15,734 nt of DNA, taken from the NCBI GenBank assembly GCA_016793585.1, contig JAEUJR010000045.1:1-15734 (forward strand), in the 5' to 3' direction. A program made the position numbers and the translations under genes. This document shows positions 6,537-15,734 of this stretch, piece by piece; position 1 is the first letter of the stretch, and every line of letters starts with the position of its first letter. This stretch comes from Archangium sp. Its GTDB lineage: Bacteria; Myxococcota; Myxococcia; Myxococcales; Myxococcaceae. Below the pieces are notes generated by a model. That model saw only the letters and a program-made list of their open reading frames with translations. It was not told the DNA's origin and ran no database searches.

Positions 6537-6553
6537 CGGGCGGGAACCGCCCG
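6537..6553. repeat. GC-rich inverted repeat touching the pilA -24 element
   Basis: CGGGCGG and CCGCCCG form perfect 7-bp arms around three bases, directly adjoining the upstream edge of the sigma54 promoter. It lies outside the predicted pilA transcript. It could be a protein-binding site or DNA-bending element near the polymerase footprint; no function can be assigned. Confidence 0.4.
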
Positions 6554-6598
6554 CGCAGAGGGTAACGGAACAAACCTGGGCTGGCGAGTTCTCTGTCG

Positions 6599-6615
6599 CT
6601 GCCAAACTTGGGCAG
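6599..6615. promoter_or_regulatory. Enhancer dyad A (probable PilR site)
   Basis: CTGCCAAACTTGGGCAG is a 17-bp dyad with 5-bp arms plus a symmetric AA-N-TT core. Its centre is at 6607, about 98 bp upstream of the predicted pilA start. It shares the pattern CTGMC-N-AA-N-TT-N-GKCAG with the next dyad. Fis-type HTH domains of sigma54 activators bind dyads at this distance; assignment to PilR is inference. Confidence 0.65.
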
Positions 6616-6620
6616 TCGCG

Positions 6621-6637
6621 CTGACGAAATTTGTCAG
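6621..6637. promoter_or_regulatory. Enhancer dyad B (probable PilR site)
   Basis: CTGACGAAATTTGTCAG is a second 17-bp dyad of the same pattern, with its centre at 6629, 22 bp (two helical turns) from dyad A and about 120 bp upstream of the predicted pilA start. Both dyads are followed by TCG, so the pair also reads as a direct repeat with 15 of 20 positions identical. It lies 56 bp before the divergent plus-strand gene. Confidence 0.65.
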
Positions 6638-6683
6638 TCGATAGAGGCGAGAAGTCTGGCACCTTGCGCCGCTCAATCGCTCT

Positions 6684-6688
6684 GGAGG
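6684..6688 (+). promoter_or_regulatory. Ribosome-binding site deciding the GTG start of the plus-strand gene
   Basis: GGAGG lies four bases before the GTG at 6693, a strong Shine-Dalgarno match. It supports this non-ATG start, whose first segment runs straight into a membrane helix. No convincing sigma70 promoter is seen between it and the dyads. Confidence 0.75.
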
Positions 6689-6692
6689 TCGC

Positions 6693-9600
6693 GTGCGTCG
6701 AGCCTGGGTTCTGCCCCTGCTGTTGCTGTCGGGATTCTCGGGGCTCGCGTACGAGTTGTTGTGGGTTCGCCTGCTGACCCTGAGTCTGGGCGCCACCACC
6801 GCGTCGTTCTCGATCGTGCTCGCGGTCTTCTTCGGCGGGCTGGCCCTCGGGGCACGGTGGGCCGGTAAACGAAGCGTCGGCGCGAAACGGCCGCTCGCGA
6901 CCTACGCGGCCCTCGAGGCGGCGACTGGCCTGCTGGGAGTAGGCCTGTACCCGGTTCTGAAGAACCTCGGGGTGGTCGTGGCGACCCTCGACCCCGGCAC
7001 GGGCTCGGGCGGCCTGTTGCTTCGGGTGGTGGTGTCGGCGGTTCTGCTCCTGCCTCCAACCTTCCTCATGGGAGCCACGCTCCCGTTCATCTCGGTCGGC
7101 ACGATCGAGAAGGACGAAGCGACCGGCTTCGGCACGGCGCTGATCTACGGGCTCAACACGCTCGGGGCCTGCATCGGCGCCTTCTGCGTCACGTTCTTGA
7201 TGCTGCCCAACCTCGGGGTGTTCGCGTCGACGATGCTGACGGCGGCCATCAACCTCGTCGTCGCAGCAGTGGCGTTCACCATGAGCCGCCGCGCTGACGG
7301 AGACGGCGCCGCGGCGAGCTCGACCGAGGTCGTCGACGAAGACGTCGATCAACGCAAACGGCTGGCGGTCGTCCTGGCTGCCGGGCTCGGCGGCTTCGTC
7401 GCCACTGGCGCGCAGGTGGTGTGGGCGCGCTTGTTCGCCATCGCGCTGCGCGGCACCGCCTACGGCGTCGGCTCGGTGCTGGTCGTCGTGCTGGTCGGCA
7501 TCGCCGTGGGCAGTCTGCTCGCCTCGGCCATCACGCGGCGCGCGAAGCACCTGGCGACCATCGCCGTCACCTTCCAGGTCTTGTTCCTCGTCGGGCTCGC
7601 CGTGTTCGCGGGCTCGGTGCCGATGATGACGTGGGCCGTGGGCACCCTCGCGAACACGACGTTCGTCGGCACCTCACGGCACCTCGCCGAGCTCGTCTGT
7701 GTGTTCGTCTTCCTGGCGCTCCCAGCCACCGCAGCAGGCGCCGTGTTGCCGTCGCTCGTGTCGGTCGCCGAGGGGTCGGCACGGAATGCCGGCAAGACGC
7801 TCGCGGTCCTCTACTCGTCGAACACGCTGGGCTGCATCATCGGCTCGCTCGCGACCGGCTTCTTCCTGCTGCCCACGTTGGGCTCGGCGTCGACGTTGTA
7901 CCTGGTGTTCCTGGTGCTCGGCGTGACGACGGTGTTGTTCACGGTCGCGACCTGCGCCGATCGCCGCCCCGTCATCGCCGTCGCCGTGCTGATCGTACTC
8001 GTCGCCGCGGGCTTCTTCCCCCAGACCGACCCGCGCATGGTGTCGGCGCGCGCCAACTCGTCCGACTACTTCTCGTTCGTGCAGCGGCAGAAGGCGGGGC
8101 TCGCGACCATCATCTCGTACTACGAGGGTGACGTGGCGACGGTGACCGTCACCGACGCGGCCGACATCAGGGGCCTGGCGCTCAATGGCCTCGGGCAGGG
8201 GTCACGCGCGAAGGTTCCGCCGGCCATCGCCCACGAGTCGGTGCTGGTGGGAACGACGCCGTGGCTGCACGCGAGAAACCAGCGACGTGGGCTCGTCGTC
8301 GGGCTTGGCGCGGGTGGCACGGTCGACGTGCTCCTGAAGCTGGGCGTCGAGCACCTCGACGTCGCCGAGCTCGAACGCGGTGTCGTCGATGCCGTTCAAG
8401 AGATCTGGGGCGACGACTCTCCCCTCAAGAGCCCGAAGGTCGCGGTGATCAACAACGACGCCCGGCACCACCTGCTCACCACCAGCCGGCGCTCGCCCGG
8501 CGCCTACGACTTCATCACCTCGATGCCGGCGCACCCGTGGGTCGCGTCGGCGCTCTTCACGCGCGAGTTCTTCGGGCTCGCGCGCGACAACCTGAGCGAG
8601 GGTGGCGTCTTCTCGACGTGGTTCGGCCCGGCCGAGATGCCAGACGAGGCGATCGAAGGGCTCTTCGGCGCCTTCACGCAGGTCTTCCCCCACACGATCA
8701 TCTACTGGGTGCCCGAGGCGGGCGCCTTCTACATGGTCGGCTCGAAGCAGCCGCTCTCGTTCGACGTGGCCAAGGCCAACACGCTCATCGGCCACCCCGC
8801 GACGGCCGGGCTGACCAGACTGCAGACGCAGGCCCTCTTCATGGCGAGCCGGGTCACCGGCGTCACCACGCCCGAGCGGCCGGCGACTACCACGCGCGTC
8901 AGCACCGATGACAATGGGCTGATCGAGTTCGGCGCACAGCGGCCCCGCAAGACGGGCGTGCTGTCGACGCTCAAGTACCTGCCGGTGCGGTCGCTGCCGC
9001 CTTCGATGATCGTCAACGCTGGCGATCGCGACGCGTTTGCGCTCGCCGCGCTCGAGAACGCGCTGGGCACGCCCGGCGGCCAGCTGCCCTTCACGGTGGT
9101 CGAGGCGCAGGCGACCGGGCGGGCCGTCTCAGGCATCGACGCGTCGATGCCCTCGCTCGAGGCGTACGCGAAGTTCCGCAAGCTGCTGGCCGACGGGAAA
9201 CGCCCTGAGGCGATCGCGCAGCTCGCCAACGTCTCGGAGCCGCTCCTCGCCGGTCGCGCGAAGGTGATCATCGCGTCGACCCAGACCGACGTGGCGACGA
9301 AGCTCAAGGAGCTCGAGCCCTACGCCTCGAGGCCCGACGTGCGCGCGCTGCTGATCACCCTCGGGCAGACCGATTCGGGGCCCGTGCTCGAGCCGCCCGC
9401 TCCCGATGAAGACAGCATCGCGTGGCTCTTCGCTGCGCCCGAGCGGTTGGCCGCCGCCGACGCCACCACGCGCGCCACCGTCACCCGCGCCCTCATGCAG
9501 CGCGTGGCGGCCTTCGAACACCCGTCGCTCGCGCTCAAGGCGCGCGCGCTCTTCACCGCCGCGGGTTGGAATGAGAGCGCGGCATGGGCGAGCACCCTGG

Positions 9601-9923
9601 TGCTCGACATGGAGCGCGCAGCGAGCGGCGTGCTGGTGGTACGCGCGCTCGACGCGGGCACCAGGGAGCAATACGCCGAGGCGGTTCGGCTGCTGCTCGA
9701 GGCCGGCCGCGTGGCGCCGCTGCGAGAGCCCCAGGTGCGCACGCTGCTGCAGACGGCGCTGCGCCTCGACGACGCTCAGGCGATTCGTTCGGCCAAAGAG
9801 ATGCTGCTGCTGCGCGGCCACGAGCCCGTCACGGTCGACGCCATCGAGGGCATGTTGCGGGTCGCCAACGCGACCGAAGCGGCCCGGAAGAAGGCGCCCC
9901 CGCCACCACCTGCGGCGCCGTGA
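6693..9923 (+). CDS. Fused MFS-like membrane / spermidine-synthase-like protein
   Basis: A 1076-residue protein. Residues about 1-445 hold some 12-14 membrane helices opening LLLLSGFSGLAYELLWVR, the hallmark of the fused MFS/spermidine-synthase family; GLGGFVATGAQVVWARL near 231-247 repeats that element. Residues about 465-750 form a SpeE-like Rossmann domain: GLGAGGT (537-543), acidic motif AELERGVV (E559/E561), NNDARHHL (587-594), and TDDNGLIEF near 738. The catalytic stretch reads YDFITSMPAHPW (605-616). The acidic residue of SpeE (D) or of family members (E in SEPSNPW) is replaced by M611, so aminopropyl transfer is unlikely. Residues about 760-1065 are helical without a recognised family, ending in a proline-rich tail. 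It is head-to-head with pilA (220 bp) and tail-to-tail with pilR (9 bp), alone on its strand. The function in pilus biology is unknown. Confidence 0.85.
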   Translation: MRRAWVLPLLLLSGFSGLAYELLWVRLLTLSLGATTASFSIVLAVFFGGLALGARWAGKRSVGAKRPLATYAALEAATGLLGVGLYPVLKNLGVVVATLDPGTGSGGLLLRVVVSAVLLLPPTFLMGATLPFISVGTIEKDEATGFGTALIYGLNTLGACIGAFCVTFLMLPNLGVFASTMLTAAINLVVAAVAFTMSRRADGDGAAASSTEVVDEDVDQRKRLAVVLAAGLGGFVATGAQVVWARLFAIALRGTAYGVGSVLVVVLVGIAVGSLLASAITRRAKHLATIAVTFQVLFLVGLAVFAGSVPMMTWAVGTLANTTFVGTSRHLAELVCVFVFLALPATAAGAVLPSLVSVAEGSARNAGKTLAVLYSSNTLGCIIGSLATGFFLLPTLGSASTLYLVFLVLGVTTVLFTVATCADRRPVIAVAVLIVLVAAGFFPQTDPRMVSARANSSDYFSFVQRQKAGLATIISYYEGDVATVTVTDAADIRGLALNGLGQGSRAKVPPAIAHESVLVGTTPWLHARNQRRGLVVGLGAGGTVDVLLKLGVEHLDVAELERGVVDAVQEIWGDDSPLKSPKVAVINNDARHHLLTTSRRSPGAYDFITSMPAHPWVASALFTREFFGLARDNLSEGGVFSTWFGPAEMPDEAIEGLFGAFTQVFPHTIIYWVPEAGAFYMVGSKQPLSFDVAKANTLIGHPATAGLTRLQTQALFMASRVTGVTTPERPATTTRVSTDDNGLIEFGAQRPRKTGVLSTLKYLPVRSLPPSMIVNAGDRDAFALAALENALGTPGGQLPFTVVEAQATGRAVSGIDASMPSLEAYAKFRKLLADGKRPEAIAQLANVSEPLLAGRAKVIIASTQTDVATKLKELEPYASRPDVRALLITLGQTDSGPVLEPPAPDEDSIAWLFAAPERLAAADATTRATVTRALMQRVAAFEHPSLALKARALFTAAGWNESAAWASTLVLDMERAASGVLVVRALDAGTREQYAEAVRLLLEAGRVAPLREPQVRTLLQTALRLDDAQAIRSAKEMLLLRGHEPVTVDAIEGMLRVANATEAARKKAPPPPPAAP

Positions 9924-9932
9924 GCCCGGGCC

Positions 9933-11297
9933 TCAGGTGTCGTCGGGCGAGAGACCCTGCTTCGCCAGGCGGTACCTGAAGCTGCGAAACGAGAGGCCGA
10001 GCAGCTCGGCGGCCTTCATCTTCGCGCCACCCGCGCGCCGCAGCGCTTCGCTCAGGTACCTGCGCTCGAGGGAGTCGAGGTGCCGCTCGAGCGAGAACCC
10101 CGGCGCGAGCACGAGCTCGGGCCCGGCCTCGACCTCGCCCGTCGCCCCCAGCACCACGGGCGGCAGTGACGACGGCCCCAGCTCGTCGGAGTCACTCAGC
10201 GTCGCCGCCCGCTCGATGATGTTCTGCATGTGGCGCACGTTGCCGGGAAACGCGTAGTCCTGAAGCACGGCGATGGCCTCGGGCGTGAAGTGCAGCCCGG
10301 GCCGGCCGAGCTCGTTGGCGACGCGCTCGAGGAAGAAGTTCGCCAGGGCTGGCGTGTCCTCGCGGCGGCGGCGCAGCGGCGGTACCTCGATCACGATCAC
10401 GTTGAGGCGGAACCAGAGATCTTCGCGAAAGCGGCCCGCCTTCACCTCGTCTTCGAGCTTGCGGTTCGTCGCAGCGAGAATGCGGGCTTCGAAAGGCACC
10501 TCGCGGCTGCTCCCGACGGGCTTCACCTTTCGCTCCTGCAACACCCGCAGCAGCTTCACCTGCGTGCCCAGGGGCAGCTCGCCGACCTCGTCGAGCAACA
10601 CCGTGCCCTCGCCCGCGGCCGCGAGAATGCCCTGCCGATCGGAGGAGGCCCCCGTGAACGCGCCCTTCACGTGACCGAACAGCTCGCTCTCGAGCACCCC
10701 CTCTGCGAGCGCGCCACAGTTGACGGGCACGAACGGCTGACTGGCCCGGGGGCTCTGCTGGTGAATCGCGCGCGCGACCACCTCTTTGCCCGTGCCGCTC
10801 TCACCTGAGATGAGCACCGTCGAGCGCGTCGCCGCGACCTTCTGCACGACCGACCAGACCTGCTGCATGGCGGGGCTCTGGCCGACGAAGATGCCCGAGC
10901 CGGTGGCGCGCAGGCGGCGGTTCTCGACGCGCAGGCTGCGCTTCTCGATCGCGCGCTCGACGAGCAGCATCAGCTCGTCGTTGTCGAACGGCTTGGTCAC
11001 GTAGTCGTAGGCGCCCTGCCGCATCGCCTCGACGGCCGACGCCGGCGTTCCGTACGCGGTCACCACGATCACCTCGGGCGGCATGCTGAGCGCCCGCGCC
11101 GCCTTCACCACGTCGAGGCCCGACTGTTTGCCGATGCGGAAGTCGGTGATGACGAGGTCGGGCACCGAAGCCGCGAGCGCCTTCGTCGCGAGGTCGACCG
11201 ACGGCGCCGTTCGAACCTGGTGCCCGTGTTTCGACAACAACACTTCGAGGAACTCGAGAATCGAGGGCTCGTCGTCGACCACCAGAACGTCAGGCAT
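9933..11297 (-). CDS. pilR: PilR, sigma54-dependent activator of pilA
   Basis: A 454-residue NtrC-family response regulator. The receiver domain (about 1-118) has DDE at 8-10, phospho-acceptor D52 and K102. The AAA+ sigma54-interaction domain (about 135-365) has Walker A GESGTGKE (165-172), an intact GAFTGA loop (212-217), Walker B VLLDEVGEL (D236, E237) and sensor I AATNRKL. A Fis-type HTH occupies about 420-445 (AAELLGLSFRSFRYRL). It is expected to bind enhancer sites and drive sigma54 polymerase at pilA. The ATG at 11297 overlaps the pilS stop by 8 bp and has AGGAG five bases upstream (11303-11307), so the pair is translationally linked. Its 3' end nearly meets the convergent plus-strand gene. 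In M. xanthus pilR is directly followed by pilA; here that gene intervenes. Confidence 0.93.
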   Translation of the reverse strand: MPDVLVVDDEPSILEFLEVLLSKHGHQVRTAPSVDLATKALAASVPDLVITDFRIGKQSGLDVVKAARALSMPPEVIVVTAYGTPASAVEAMRQGAYDYVTKPFDNDELMLLVERAIEKRSLRVENRRLRATGSGIFVGQSPAMQQVWSVVQKVAATRSTVLISGESGTGKEVVARAIHQQSPRASQPFVPVNCGALAEGVLESELFGHVKGAFTGASSDRQGILAAAGEGTVLLDEVGELPLGTQVKLLRVLQERKVKPVGSSREVPFEARILAATNRKLEDEVKAGRFREDLWFRLNVIVIEVPPLRRRREDTPALANFFLERVANELGRPGLHFTPEAIAVLQDYAFPGNVRHMQNIIERAATLSDSDELGPSSLPPVVLGATGEVEAGPELVLAPGFSLERHLDSLERRYLSEALRRAGGAKMKAAELLGLSFRSFRYRLAKQGLSPDDT

Positions 11298-12898
11298 GAG
11301 CGCTCCTCTCGGGCTGCAGCACGAAACGAAAGGTCGTGCCCTGCTCGGGGCTCGACTCGACGCTCAGCTTCGCGCCGTGGGCGTGCGCGATCGACTGCGC
11401 CGTCGACAGGCCCAGGCCCGTGCCGTCGGGTTCACGGCTGTAGAAGGGCTCGAAGAGGTGCGGCAGCTCGTCGGGCTTCACGGCGCCCGCGCTGTCCCAG
11501 ACCTCGAAGACCGTCGGCGTCGGCGCCGAGAACACGCGCACCCGCACCTTGCCGCGAGGGCCCGCCGCCCGAAACGCGTTGCGCAGCAGGTTGATGAGCA
11601 CCTGCTTCACCTGCGCCCCGTCGAGCGACTCTTCACGAGGCGAGAGCTGCTCGTCGATGGCGATGCCGCGCGCCGCCGGGTCGGCCCGCAGCACCTCGAT
11701 GGTCTCGGCCACCAGCGTGTCGACGCGCACCGGCGTTCGTTGAGGAGCCTTGGGCCGGGCGAGCTCGAGGTAGTGATCGACGAGGTACGCGAGCCGATCG
11801 GCTTCGCGAACGATGATTCGGCTCAGGCGCTGCTGCGGCGAGCCGTCGGCCGACTCCGCCAGCAGCATCTGCGCCGACCCGCGCATCGAAGCGAGGGGGT
11901 TTCGCACCTCGTGCGCGAGCGTCGCCGACACCTTGCCCAGCTCGGCCAGCTCGTCGAGCCGCGCCATCTCGTCTTCCTTCCGCCGCACGTCGGTCAGGTC
12001 CTGGAACACGAGCAGCACCGTCTCGGCGTCGAGCGAGCTCGTCGACACGCCGAGAATGCGCTCGCCGCGCGGGGTAGCCGACAGCAGCTCCCAGCGGCGC
12101 CCGACGGCCACCGCCAGCACCCCGGGGAAGACCTGCTCGACCGGAGGCAGCGTGTCGTCGTCGAAGCCGAGAATCGCGAGCCCCGCCGGGTTGACGTAGC
12201 GAAGCCGGCCCGAGGGCGTCTCGACGACGGCCAGCCCCGAAGGAATCGCCGTCACGATGCGGTCTCGAAGCTCCTTCGTGCGGGCGAGATCTTCTTCGCT
12301 CTCGACGAGACGCCCACGCGTTCGAATGAGCTGCTCGGCGAGGTAGCCGCTGAGGGCCGCGACGAGGAACTGCGCGAGCACCTGCGTTGCCAGCTCGACG
12401 GGCCTGGCCGGGGCCTCGTTGGCGACGGCAGACCAGACCGAGACCACGATCGACGACAGCGCCGCGACGGTGGCACCGCCGAGCGCCCCCCGCATGCCCA
12501 GCACCACCGCCCCACCGATGATGGCGAGCAGGTACGTGAACCAGAACGGCGAGTCGCGGCGATCGGTGAGGAGCACGATCGACGTCGCGAACGCCACCGC
12601 GCCCAGCACCTGCACCCAGGCCAGCCACCGACCCGCCGAGCCGCGGCGCAGCAGCAGCGCAGACACCAGCGTGAGCAGGTAGTCGACCGAGACGACCCCG
12701 AACCACCCGAAGTCGGCCGCCGAGATGCTCTCGAGAGGTCGTCTGCCGCTGATCTGAACGCCCGCCACGACGAGAATGAGCGTCGTGGCGACGGTGCGAA
12801 AGAAGACGAGCGCCGTCAGCCGGCGGCTGAGATCTTCGCCGCTCCCCGCGCCAGCAGGCTCTGGTCTGAGCGGAACGAACGACGCGTCGGTCGGGGCA

Positions 12899-12912
<14 letters not shown>
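11290..12912 (-). CDS. pilS: PilS, membrane histidine kinase of the pilin regulatory pair
   Basis: A 540-residue kinase. About six membrane helices lie in residues 33-192, in keeping with PilS kinases that sense within the membrane. A PAS domain (about 213-305, opening TAIPSGLAVVETPSGRLRYVNPAGLAILG) follows. HisKA has H334 in AHEVRNPL, and HATPase has N-box N441/N445 (INLLRNAF) and GTGLGLS (497-503). The G1 box reads WDSAGAV instead of the usual DxGxG, a mild departure. In Pseudomonas, PilS interacts with pilin in the membrane and controls PilR; the same logic is likely here. The GTG start at 12912 overlaps the end of pilC by 14 bp and lacks a clear ribosome site, so translation may depend on coupling. 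It overlaps pilR by 8 bp. Confidence 0.92.
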
Positions 12913-14164
<1,252 letters not shown>

Positions 14165-14240
14165 GGAAACGACCTCCGGACGACGCGAAGCCTAACTCAA
14201 TTGAGCCCTGTCCCGAAGGAACCGGCCCACCCACTCAGAC

Positions 14241-15377
14241 CTACCTGCCCGGAGGCCCACGCGTCGGCAGGGGGCCCTGCGCCGAGTGCCCTGGCAGCTG
14301 CATGCCGCCACCGCCGCCCGTCGCGAGAATGTTCTTGAGCTCGTCAGCGTCGCTCGTGCGCGCGAACGCCTCCTCCATCGAGATGAGCTTGCGCGCCAGC
14401 AGCTGCCCCAGCGCCTGATTGAAGGTCTGCATGCCGAACTTCGACTGACCGACCTGCATCGACGAATAGATCTGGTGCACCTTGTCTTCGCGAATCAGGT
14501 TTCTGATGGCGGGGTTGGGGATCATGACCTCGAGCGCCAGCACCCGGCCGTTGCCAGTCGCCTTCGACAACAGCGACTGCGACATGATGCCCTCGAGCAC
14601 GAACGACAGCTGCGCGCGCACCTGCGGCTGCTGATACGGCGGGAACACGTCCAGAATGCGGTTGATGGTCTGCACCGCGCTGTTGGTGTGCAGCGTGGCG
14701 AACGCGATGTGACCGGTCTCTGCGATGACGAGCGCGGCCTCGATGGTCTCGAGGTCTCGCATCTCGCCGACGAGCACCACGTCGGGGTCTTGCCGCAAGA
14801 TGTACTTGAGCGCCGTCTTGAACGACTTCGTGTCGGCGCCGACCTCACGCTGATTGACGAGGCAGTTCTTGTGCGGGTGCAGGTACTCGATCGGGTCTTC
14901 GATCGTCATGATGTGCTCGTGACGCTCGGTGTTGATCTTGTCGATGATCGACGCCAGCGTCGTCGACTTGCCCGACCCGGTGGGCCCCGTCACGAGAATG
15001 AGGCCGCGCGGCTTCTTCGAGAGATCGGCGACCACCGGCGGCAGGCCGAGCTCCTGGAAGGTGAGGATCTTGAAGGGAATGGTGCGGAAGGCGCCGGCGA
15101 CGGCCCCGCGCTGCATGAAGATGTTCGCGCGAAACCGCGAGAGCCCTTTGACGCCGAACGAGAGGTCGAGCTCGTTGTTCTCTTCGAACGCGTGCTTCTG
15201 GGCGTCGGTGAGAATCGAGTAGCAGATCTGCTTGGTCTCGACCGGCGTGAGCGGCGCCATCTTGAGCGGCACGAGATCACCATCGACCCGCAGCTGCGGC
15301 GGCGAGCCGGTGGTGATGTGCAGATCGCTCGCGCCCTTCTCGACCATCGCTTTGAGCAGCTGATGCAGGTTGGCCAC
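14241..15377 (-). CDS. pilT: PilT, pilus retraction ATPase
   Basis: A 378-residue hexameric secretion ATPase that powers pilus retraction. The N-terminal PAS-like domain (ASDLHITTGSPPQLRVDG) is followed by Walker A GPTGSGKST (131-139), Asp box TIEDPIE (158-164), Walker B with E205 (VVLVGEM) and His box TGHIAFATLHT (221-231). The PilT hallmark AIRNLIRE is at 290-297. A glycine/proline-rich tail (about 353-378, ATGGGGGMQLPGHS and GPLPTRGPPGR) extends slightly past the usual core. The start is GTG at 15377, giving VANLHQLLK, the normal family N-terminus; AAGGA lies about 11 bases upstream. It follows pilB by 36 bp and is the only pilT-type gene visible here. Confidence 0.96.
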   Translation of the reverse strand: MANLHQLLKAMVEKGASDLHITTGSPPQLRVDGDLVPLKMAPLTPVETKQICYSILTDAQKHAFEENNELDLSFGVKGLSRFRANIFMQRGAVAGAFRTIPFKILTFQELGLPPVVADLSKKPRGLILVTGPTGSGKSTTLASIIDKINTERHEHIMTIEDPIEYLHPHKNCLVNQREVGADTKSFKTALKYILRQDPDVVLVGEMRDLETIEAALVIAETGHIAFATLHTNSAVQTINRILDVFPPYQQPQVRAQLSFVLEGIMSQSLLSKATGNGRVLALEVMIPNPAIRNLIREDKVHQIYSSMQVGQSKFGMQTFNQALGQLLARKLISMEEAFARTSDADELKNILATGGGGGMQLPGHSAQGPLPTRGPPGR

Positions 15378-15413
15378 GGCGTTGACGTCCTTTGTGTTCG
15401 ATGAGGTGACGAC

Positions 15414-15734
15414 TCAGAAGCGGTCGGGAGCGGTGTTGCCGACGGCCTCTTCGAGGGTGCTGGTGCCCTGCATCACCTTGTTGAGCGCCGACATGCGGAG
15501 CGTCTGCATGCCCAGGCGAATCGCCTCCTGCTTGATCTCGGCGGCAGAGGCGCCGTTGATGACGATCTCCTTCAGGCCGTCCCAGAAGGGCATGACCTCG
15601 TAGACGGCGACGCGGCCACGGTAGCCGCGGTCGTTGCACTCCTTGCAGCCGACCTTCTCGTACGGCGTGAAGGTGCCGATCTTCTCCTGCGGAATGCCGG
15701 CGTCGGTGTACGCCTTCTCGTCGAACTCCTGCAC
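15414..15734 (-). CDS. pilB: PilB C-terminus (partial, pilus extension ATPase)
   Basis: The last 106 residues are present; the gene runs off the right edge. The visible part belongs to the C-terminal domain of GspE/PilB ATPases: YEKVGCKECNDRGYRGRVAVYEVM, with the CxxC pair that forms half of the zinc-binding tetracysteine motif, then EIKQEAIRLGMQTLRMSALNKVMQGTSTLEEAV, the family's closing stretch. PilB drives pilus extension from the cytoplasmic side of PilC. It stands immediately before pilT, as in M. xanthus, and is probably the first gene of this run. The Walker motifs lie outside the window and cannot be checked. Confidence 0.94.
   Translation of the reverse strand: MQEFDEKAYTDAGIPQEKIGTFTPYEKVGCKECNDRGYRGRVAVYEVMPFWDGLKEIVINGASAAEIKQEAIRLGMQTLRMSALNKVMQGTSTLEEAVGNTAPDRF

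Noticed and set aside
6657..6668. TGGCACCTTGC on the plus strand, resembling a sigma54 promoter for the plus-strand gene
   Set aside because: The GG and GC elements are only 6 bp apart instead of 10, so the spacing is wrong; it would also start transcription too close to the start codon.
6348..7550. Open frame of 400 codons on the minus strand across the pilA leader
   Set aside because: It overlaps both pilA and the membrane helices of the plus-strand gene in other frames, and its product is low-complexity.
14196..14205. 10-bp palindrome CTCAATTGAG between pilT and pilC
   Set aside because: It is short, single, and not paired with promoter elements; noted only in the pilC entry.

Overview
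The window is high-GC DNA carrying a type IV pilus (T4P) cluster whose gene order closely follows the pil locus of Myxococcus xanthus. The pilin, with its CPNC motif and conserved N-terminus, also resembles myxobacterial PilA. I therefore infer a member of Myxococcota; I cannot name a genus from sequence alone. All pil genes lie on the minus strand, so the cluster reads from right to left.

Layout in the direction of transcription: the 3' end of pilB (extension ATPase, cut by the window edge), pilT (retraction ATPase), pilC (platform protein), pilS and pilR (histidine kinase and sigma54 activator). Next comes a large plus-strand gene for a 1076-residue membrane protein of the fused MFS/spermidine-synthase type. 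Then follow pilA (major pilin), pilG-pilH-pilI (TPR-like membrane-anchored protein, ABC ATPase, ABC-2 permease), pilS2-pilR2 (second kinase/activator pair), a small XRE-type helix-turn-helix gene, and the first 28 codons of pilM at the left edge. The minus-strand genes are tightly packed: pilC/pilS overlap by 14 bp, pilS/pilR by 8 bp, and pilG/pilH and pilH/pilI by 4 bp (GTGA).

The best regulatory evidence is in the 220-bp region between pilA and the divergent plus-strand gene. It holds a good -24/-12 sigma54 promoter pointing at pilA (6520-6536). About 98 and 120 bp upstream of the predicted start lie two 17-bp dyads of the same design (CTGMC-N-AA-N-TT-N-GKCAG), 22 bp apart. This is the arrangement expected of an enhancer for a sigma54 activator, most simply PilR. 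Because the dyads also lie just upstream of the divergent gene, that gene may share the control.

Departures from the M. xanthus arrangement as I know it: the fused MFS/spermidine-synthase-like gene between pilR and pilA; no pilD between pilI and pilS2 (only 33 bp there); and an XRE regulator between pilR2 and pilM, preceded by an AT-rich promoter with three evenly spaced TTTGAC/GTCAAA half-sites. PilR2 also has two substitutions in its sigma54-contact and sensor motifs. No rRNA, tRNA, CRISPR array, insertion sequence or phage gene was seen, and no gene-free stretch exceeds 300 bases.
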